Positions 59,182 to 64,000 of a stretch of DNA of 64,000 nt are shown here, one piece after another. Each line of letters begins with the position of its first letter. Within the stretch, counting starts at the first letter, position 1. A program made the translations under genes and the position numbers. Below the pieces are notes generated by a model that saw nothing but the letters and a program-made list of their open reading frames with translations, made no database searches and was not told the DNA's origin. Source of the stretch: Paenibacillus sp. V4I3 (GTDB taxonomy: Bacteria > Bacillota > Bacilli > Paenibacillales > NBRC-103111); contig NZ_JAUSZA010000001.1 in assembly GCF_030817215.1 (NCBI RefSeq), positions 450,501 through 514,500 on the forward strand. The letters are read 5' to 3'.

Positions 59182-59391
59182 ATGAACTTGACCATCCATC
59201 AGACCATTATGATTCAGCATTTAAAAGTGGACTCAGTGGCTAACTCCTCCGTTCTGCAAATTGGCACCGCCGGATCTATCCGATCATTGTCCAATCTTTA
59301 CAATACAGGCGGATTCGTTGAATCCGCTCCAGAGCTTGGATCAAGCGCAATTAACCCAGTCTCTTTGGTTCCTTTACCAGCGCCAACTTGA
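59182..59391 (+). CDS. gerPB: spore germination protein GerPB
   Basis: This 69-residue protein, MNLTIHQTIMIQHLKVDSVANSSVLQIG, carries the GerPB pattern SSVLQIGTAGSIRSLSNLYNTGGF and a Pro-rich end (LVPLPAPT). It lies 40 bp after gerPA with GAGGTG upstream. Like the other GerP proteins it contributes to coat permeability to germinants. Confidence 0.88.
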   Translation: MNLTIHQTIMIQHLKVDSVANSSVLQIGTAGSIRSLSNLYNTGGFVESAPELGSSAINPVSLVPLPAPT

Positions 59392-59459
59392 TATAGACAT
59401 TGTTCCTAGAAGTCACGAGGTTACAACGGATTGAAGCCGGAAGGAGGTGCCTTTCCTAG

Positions 59460-60188
59460 ATGCATAATTGTATTACTTGGCAGCAATGGGCCCAGCAGGT
59501 CTCCGCCTATATTGAAATGCAGAAACAGCGAATCGATAAGCTCGAACAAACCGTAACCAAACTGCAAACGGACCTCAACGCCTTGAAAGATCAGAAGCGC
59601 GTCCACATCGATAAAATTGAATATAATTTCGATCAACTCAAAGTCGAAAAGCTAGACGGAACATTAACAATCGGTATCAGTCCCAGCTCGCTTGACAATA
59701 TCGATGACCTCTCTGTAAATGGTGCCCCGATGGGCAAATATGCTGGAGCTGATGCGAATGCATTTTTTCAGGGGCAAGGGCAGGGGCAAGGGATAAGTTC
59801 ATGGCAAGGAATAGGGCAGAGACCACAAGGACAAGGGACGGGGGATCAAGGGCAAGATCAGGGGAAAGGAAGTACCTCTGGTTTTGGCATTCAGCAGGAG
59901 ATCTCCAGCGGGATAGAACAATATTTGCAGTATGGTGTTCATGCCGATATGCAAAATTTGGAGAACAAATATCAGTATCCACTGGACGAGGATTACAAAG
60001 CCCTCATTATCGATGATATCCGTAAACAGTTAGACACACGTATTCAGCATTATGTCAATCAGTACCGCGGCGTTGGTTTCAAAGAACCGATGGAGGCCGT
60101 TACAACCAGCATCTTTGAGAAAACAAAACAAGACATAATCAGTGCAATTGAGAGTTACATATCCAGTTTACCAAGGAAGGAAGGCTAA
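59460..60188 (+). CDS. gerPC: spore germination protein GerPC
   Basis: This 242-residue protein has an N-terminal coiled coil (YIEMQKQRIDKLEQTVTKLQ, about 15-45), a GerPC core (DKIEYNFDQLKVEKLDGTLTIGIS), a Gly/Gln repeat linker (QGQGQGQG at about 105-135) and a helical C-terminus. The Gln/Gly linker is longer than in the B. subtilis protein, as far as I recall. SD GGAAGGAGGTG is very strong. GerPC is the scaffold-like member of the operon. Confidence 0.88.
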   Translation: MHNCITWQQWAQQVSAYIEMQKQRIDKLEQTVTKLQTDLNALKDQKRVHIDKIEYNFDQLKVEKLDGTLTIGISPSSLDNIDDLSVNGAPMGKYAGADANAFFQGQGQGQGISSWQGIGQRPQGQGTGDQGQDQGKGSTSGFGIQQEISSGIEQYLQYGVHADMQNLENKYQYPLDEDYKALIIDDIRKQLDTRIQHYVNQYRGVGFKEPMEAVTTSIFEKTKQDIISAIESYISSLPRKEG

Positions 60189-60191
60189 AAT

Positions 60192-60374
60192 ATGCTGAAC
60201 TTACATGTAGAAAACAAGCAACTTTTCGTAGGTGATGTGCGAATCATCGGGGTAGCCAGTTCTTCAATATTTCTCATTGGCGATACAGAAGTCATTTCAT
60301 TGTCCTCCATGTTCGACACGCCCCCCGAATCGATCATCATTTCTCCATTCGTACCACTTCCAGCGGAGGAATGA
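60192..60374 (+). CDS. gerPD: spore germination protein GerPD
   Basis: This 60-residue protein, MLNLHVENKQLFVGDVRIIG, matches GerPD (SSSIFLIGDTEVISLSSMFDTPPES). It starts 3 bp after the gerPC stop with AAGGAAGG overlapping the end of gerPC, so it is tightly coupled. Confidence 0.9.
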   Translation: MLNLHVENKQLFVGDVRIIGVASSSIFLIGDTEVISLSSMFDTPPESIIISPFVPLPAEE

Positions 60375-60377
60375 CCC

Positions 60378-60827
60378 ATGGTTCGCCTATCCATCGTCGG
60401 CAATGTCTATATGAACGACTTAGGCTCGGGCAGTGTCATGCATGTTGGCGATAACATCAACACAGCCCTAAAAACAAGAGTCTTCGCTGTCCAGCGCGAA
60501 GTTCCCTTCTATTATGGGAATGAGGGAAGCTTCAAGGCTTATCCCTTTTATCAAAGACCCTTTCCCATCCCCCAGCCACCAGAACCCTTCACAATGTGTG
60601 TGGATAACTTAGGCTCATTTATTCGTGTACAGAACATCCGTATTCTAGGCGTTTCCTCATCCGCTCTGCTGCAGATCGGCTGTAATCGTATCACCAGTGC
60701 TGAAACCCATGTCAAAAATATCCGCCAATTTGTCACAGATAAACCCGGCCCCAAAGAAAAGACAACCTTCGTCAAACTGGGCAAAGAAGAAGGCATCGGT
60801 TTCTTCGAAGCAACTCCCAAACGATAA
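60378..60827 (+). CDS. gerPE: spore germination protein GerPE
   Basis: This 149-residue protein shares the GerP strand pattern (LSIVGNVYMNDLGSGSVMHVGD near the N-terminus and VQNIRILGVSSSALLQIG at about 85-102), as expected of GerPE. A Pro/Tyr-rich loop lies between the two halves. It starts 3 bp after gerPD with GGAGG. No gerPF follows; the operon ends here and a palindrome repeat begins within 10 bp. Confidence 0.87.
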   Translation: MVRLSIVGNVYMNDLGSGSVMHVGDNINTALKTRVFAVQREVPFYYGNEGSFKAYPFYQRPFPIPQPPEPFTMCVDNLGSFIRVQNIRILGVSSSALLQIGCNRITSAETHVKNIRQFVTDKPGPKEKTTFVKLGKEEGIGFFEATPKR

Positions 60828-60834
60828 CTTAGGA

Positions 60835-61127
60835 GACTGTCGATTCATTCAACCAAACTTGTTCTACATTGAGGTGTCTTAGATCGGAATCCATCGTTGC
60901 CGGATGAATGAAATCCAAATTCTAGGTTGCTCGGTTGAATGATGTTGTAGAAAGTGCAACAATTGCTGCCTAGATCCCTCCTCTTTCCCATCAATGTTGC
61001 ATTATGTACAACAATTGGGCCCTATTCAGGCGATTTTGCCACAAATGGGTTCAAAATGTTGTACGAACTGCAACTTCAAGTTGCAAAATAGCCTTTAGGT
61101 GTCGGATTGTTGTAGAAATTACAACAT
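60835..61127. repeat. intergenic palindrome array, copy D (leader plus 4 units)
   Basis: A 107-bp leader bounded by TCATTCAACC (60845) and GGTTGAATGA (60933) is shared with copy C. Four palindromes follow at 60942-60962, 60994-61014, 61056-61076 and 61107-61127, with centres 52, 62 and 51 bp apart, the same spacing as copy A. No gene lies between gerPE and the terminator at 61183. Confidence 0.85.
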
Positions 61128-61182
61128 TGGTAACCACTGCTATCTGCTTCTTTTCTGGTCCTGACGGTTCAGCTACGGATAA

Positions 61183-61235
61183 GCAAAACAAAGAACCGCA
61201 CCCCACTCGGCAAGCCGGAGTAGGGTGCGGTTCTC
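61183..61235 (-). terminator. rho-independent terminator of the GH18-SLH gene
   Basis: AGAACCGCACCCC (61192-61204) pairs with GGGTGCGGTTCT (61223-61234), with a U-rich tail on the minus strand. Confidence 0.85.
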
Positions 61236-61248
61236 TGCTAGAGCCAGC

Positions 61249-62898
61249 TCACTTCGTGAGCAGCGGCTGGGCGCGGCTGAGCAGCGCCGCCATCTCCCCG
61301 CGCGTCAGTGACGCGCGCGGGCGGAACGTGCCGTCCGCGAAGCCGTCGACAAGGCCATTGCTGCTCATCGCAGCAATGGCCCCTGCCGACCAGCTACCTG
61401 CCGGCACGTCGGTGAAGCCCTTCGCAGCGGCTCCCCCGCCAGCCTGCGAAGTCAACTGCAAAGCGCGGGACAGCAGCACACTCATCTGCTCCCGCGTCAT
61501 GATCTGATCCGGCGCGAAGCGATCGCTGCTGATCCCTTGGATCAGCCCGCTCTGCTTCGCGAGCCGGATATCCTGCCACGCCCAGTGGGTGGCAGGGACA
61601 TCACTGAACGAGGCGCTGAGCACTGATGACGCCTCGCCTTTCAAGCCCAGCACGCGCACGATAATCGTCGCGGCTTCCGCTCTCGTGAGCGCCGCGTCCG
61701 GCGCGAACCGGTCAGAGGCTATGCCGAGCATCCAGCCTCGGTTCGCAGCGGTAAGCACGTCAGCTAGCGCCCAATGCTTCTGCATGTCGGCGAAGTAAAA
61801 CCCATCGGACCATAGGCTGTAATAGTCCCATGTATCAGTCGTCTCCTGATTCAAGCTCCAGCTTCCAGTCCCCTTCAAGTTATACTTGCCTACCAATTTC
61901 AGCTTTTCTTTGAGCGACTGTTCGTTCTCGAACCACACTGTGTAGTCGCCGGGGCCTAGCTTATTGCCATATACGCTAGACGCTGCATCGGTTGGACTTA
62001 TCGTGAAAGTAGCCACAGGTGATTGGCTAGCAGCATCATACCGCACAGTCCCTTTATAAGTATCAATTAGCTTCATTAGCGTCTGAGCGGATACACCTGA
62101 GCCATTAGCGGCAGCATTTTGATTCCAGTACCGCCCGTAGAACGGAACACCAAGAACTATTTTATCGGCTGGTGCTTGCGCTACTGCGTATCGAATGGAT
62201 TTCTCCACAAAGGGTAAACTTGCCACAGGTCCCGGGGTCGGATCTCCAGGATAGCTTTCATCATAAGCCATGATCATCAAGTAATCACTCACCGCGGCTA
62301 ACGCCTTGTAATCATACAAAGCAATCCAGCTATTCGTCGCCCCTGTAGGATTGGCTGCTACAGCGACTGATACTTCCATCCCGCTCGGGAGTTTATCGCG
62401 CAGCATTTTGACCATATCCGTATATTTATCCCGGAAAGCGGCATCTACATTCTCGATATCCATATTGATGCCGTCCAACTTATGGTCTTCGATTGCCTCA
62501 ACAATTTGATTTACAAGCGCTTCTCGATTATCAATGGCTTTCTCACCAAGTGTCCTATCGAAATCATTACTAAAAAAAGGGACAACCCTCTTCCCTCGCT
62601 GGTGCATGTCAGTAATGAACGAGTCCTGTAGAGAATCAGATAGTTGCAAACTACCATCTACATTGATATGAAAGTAGCTAGGCGAGACGACATCGAGTGT
62701 TTGACCGCTTTTATCCACTTGCGAGGTATAGGAATTTGAATTGCCAAAGAAGAGATAAGACATCGTAAATTTCCCTTGAGACGAGCTAGCTTCAGCCTTA
62801 ACACTAGGTTCTGAACTTGTTGCTATTGTCAAAAGCCCCGCCGCGGCTACTATAATCACGAATTTGCTCCATCGATTTTTGGTTTTATTCATCGGCAC
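61249..62898 (-). CDS. GH18 glycosidase with three C-terminal SLH domains
   Basis: This 549-residue exported protein has a signal peptide (SKFVIIVAAAGLLTIATSS). A GH18 barrel spans about 42-365, with the catalytic motif LDGINMDIEN (Glu149), LMIMAYDESYPGDP and the late strand YTVWFENEQSLKEKL. Three SLH domains (about 365-549) anchor it to the wall polymer. It resembles YaaH/YdhD-type spore or wall hydrolases acting on N-acetylglucosamine polymers. The DNA of the SLH part is much more GC-rich than that of the barrel part, with a step near 61780. Confidence 0.92.
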   Translation of the reverse strand: MPMNKTKNRWSKFVIIVAAAGLLTIATSSEPSVKAEASSSQGKFTMSYLFFGNSNSYTSQVDKSGQTLDVVSPSYFHINVDGSLQLSDSLQDSFITDMHQRGKRVVPFFSNDFDRTLGEKAIDNREALVNQIVEAIEDHKLDGINMDIENVDAAFRDKYTDMVKMLRDKLPSGMEVSVAVAANPTGATNSWIALYDYKALAAVSDYLMIMAYDESYPGDPTPGPVASLPFVEKSIRYAVAQAPADKIVLGVPFYGRYWNQNAAANGSGVSAQTLMKLIDTYKGTVRYDAASQSPVATFTISPTDAASSVYGNKLGPGDYTVWFENEQSLKEKLKLVGKYNLKGTGSWSLNQETTDTWDYYSLWSDGFYFADMQKHWALADVLTAANRGWMLGIASDRFAPDAALTRAEAATIIVRVLGLKGEASSVLSASFSDVPATHWAWQDIRLAKQSGLIQGISSDRFAPDQIMTREQMSVLLSRALQLTSQAGGGAAAKGFTDVPAGSWSAGAIAAMSSNGLVDGFADGTFRPRASLTRGEMAALLSRAQPLLTK

Positions 62899-62979
62899 CC
62901 CCCCATTTCTAGCATCTAGCTACTTCCTCTATTCTGCTAGAAAGAAATTGAATGTGCCACGGTAAATATTGGGCATACC

Positions 62980-63023
62980 AAAAAACCGTTACTTTAGAGC
63001 ATTCAGCTCCGAGTAACGGTTTC
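62980..63023 (-). terminator. rho-independent terminator of the GGDEF gene
   Basis: AACCGTTAC (62985-62993) pairs with GTAACGGTT (63013-63021), followed on the minus strand by a run of U. It begins at the stop codon of the gene. Confidence 0.85.
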
Positions 63024-63934
63024 TAATAAAACTGGTAGTGGTTACGGCCTTTGCCCTTCACTTTATATAGGGCAATATCTACTTCTTTCATCATACTAGT
63101 CGCATCGGTTTCTTCCGAGCGATACATTGTTATCCCCATACTGACTGTTGCGCGAAACTGCTGCCCCTGGATGTCCCATGGCTGTTCAAAACACTGAATG
63201 ATGCGCTGGGCGACACTTTCCACATGTTCCTTACAATCCACCGCGGGTAATAAAATGGTGAACTCGTCGCCTCCCATGCGGGCGAACATATCAACCTCAC
63301 GGAGACATCCTTTGATGCGGTGTGTGAAATCCTGCAAGAATGCATCTCCTACATCATGACCCATCGTATCATTAATCACTTTGAAATCATCTATGTCTAA
63401 GTATAAAAGTCCAAACGGTCTCTTCGTTCGATTAGCTTGCAAAAGCATTTGCTGCAGATGCTCCTTAAACATTCGCCGATTAGGCAAACCTGTCAGAGGA
63501 TCATGAAAAGCCATGGCGATAAGACGGCTCTCTTGATTTTTGCGCAGCGTGATATCTGTAAGAACGAAAGAAATCTCGGCTAGAACACCCTCATCATTTC
63601 GAATTGGAATCGCTGTACACTCGAACCAGATGATATTCTTACTAACACCTCTCGCTCGAAATTCTAGCTTACTGCTGCTGCAAGTTTGCAAGGTTTTGAT
63701 AAACATTTTATGTAAATCCATACCATATTCAGAATCGATAAAATCCACCATTTGCTGAAAGTCACTAGGTATAAATCCTATTACCTCACTAAAACTCTTC
63801 GAGGCGTAGGTCAATTTTCCATAAACATCAAAAATGCTAAACAGATCCCATGCCTGCTCGATGAATTGGCGTACGAATCTATCCTTCTGTAACGATGAAT
63901 GTTTGGCAATATCCGAATCAGCCTTATGACTCAT
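63023..63934 (-). CDS. PAS-GGDEF diguanylate cyclase
   Basis: This 303-residue soluble protein has a PAS domain (about 22-130; LFSIFDVYGKLTYASKSFSEVIG, PAC-like ISFVLTDIT) and a GGDEF domain (about 135-303) with the active site ARMGGDEFTILL (GGDEF at 221-225). An intact RxxD inhibitory site lies five residues upstream (LREVD, 212-215), so it should make c-di-GMP from GTP with product feedback. It could supply the signal read by the riboswitches at 15644, 20107 and 20636. Confidence 0.94.
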   Translation of the reverse strand: MSHKADSDIAKHSSLQKDRFVRQFIEQAWDLFSIFDVYGKLTYASKSFSEVIGFIPSDFQQMVDFIDSEYGMDLHKMFIKTLQTCSSSKLEFRARGVSKNIIWFECTAIPIRNDEGVLAEISFVLTDITLRKNQESRLIAMAFHDPLTGLPNRRMFKEHLQQMLLQANRTKRPFGLLYLDIDDFKVINDTMGHDVGDAFLQDFTHRIKGCLREVDMFARMGGDEFTILLPAVDCKEHVESVAQRIIQCFEQPWDIQGQQFRATVSMGITMYRSEETDATSMMKEVDIALYKVKGKGRNHYQFY

Positions 63935-64000
63935 TACTTCGCAGCCCCTCTCGTGCTTTCTACATAGAGACTTAGGTAGATTAGCATGGGAACATAAAGA

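Overview
This window looks like chromosomal DNA of a spore-forming Gram-positive bacterium of the Paenibacillaceae, most likely Paenibacillus or a close relative. The grounds are a gerPABCDE spore-germination operon behind a sigma-K-type promoter, SLH-domain surface proteins, YesM/YesN-type two-component systems, c-di-GMP-I riboswitches in front of surface proteins, and moderate GC with AGGAGG-type ribosome binding sites. No rRNA, tRNA or CRISPR array was seen.

Layout. 1-9427: a sugar-uptake locus on the minus strand, with a ribose/xylose-type ABC transporter (ATPase, permease, lipoprotein) followed by a YesN regulator, a YesM kinase and a truncated membrane-anchored sugar-binding protein. 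An IS3-family element (4118-5780) sits in the loop of the terminator between the two parts. 9592-12027: first copy of a four-palindrome intergenic repeat, then a PspA/PspC envelope-stress operon. 12196-23030: a c-di-GMP-controlled surface island. Two paralogous secreted MORN-repeat proteins, a small protein and a 1345-residue SLH protein are preceded by three recognisable c-di-GMP-I riboswitches and one that has lost its core. 23236-30419: LysM/3D wall protein, ArsR-SRPBCC pair, tandem-HTH MerR protein, DUF5701 protein, YtrA-type GntR-ABC operon, second palindrome repeat and a metallophosphoesterase.

30549-45045: a MacAB-like export operon (ATPase gene frameshifted) with a secreted protein, a secreted repeat protein, a 115-bp tandem repeat, an OmpR-type two-component system, two glycosyltransferase genes and an ApbE-like gene. 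Four promoters here carry arrays of a TCAG half-site repeated every 11 bp, ending 10-11 bp before a -10 box. The parsimonious reading is an autoregulated regulon of the local response regulator. 45098-45181 holds five DnaA-box-like sequences in helical phase.

45376-64000: mnmH, an ArsP-like permease, an HI0933-type flavoprotein, a dicarboxylate/glutamate symporter, a lipoprotein, a third (decayed) palindrome repeat, an inositol monophosphatase family gene, an aldolase-like gene, a second OmpR-type two-component system, an NlpC/P60 hydrolase, an Hsp20-like gene, gerPABCDE, a fourth palindrome repeat, an SLH-anchored GH18 protein and a PAS-GGDEF diguanylate cyclase, which could feed the riboswitch island. 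All functional assignments come from reading motifs; no database search was run.
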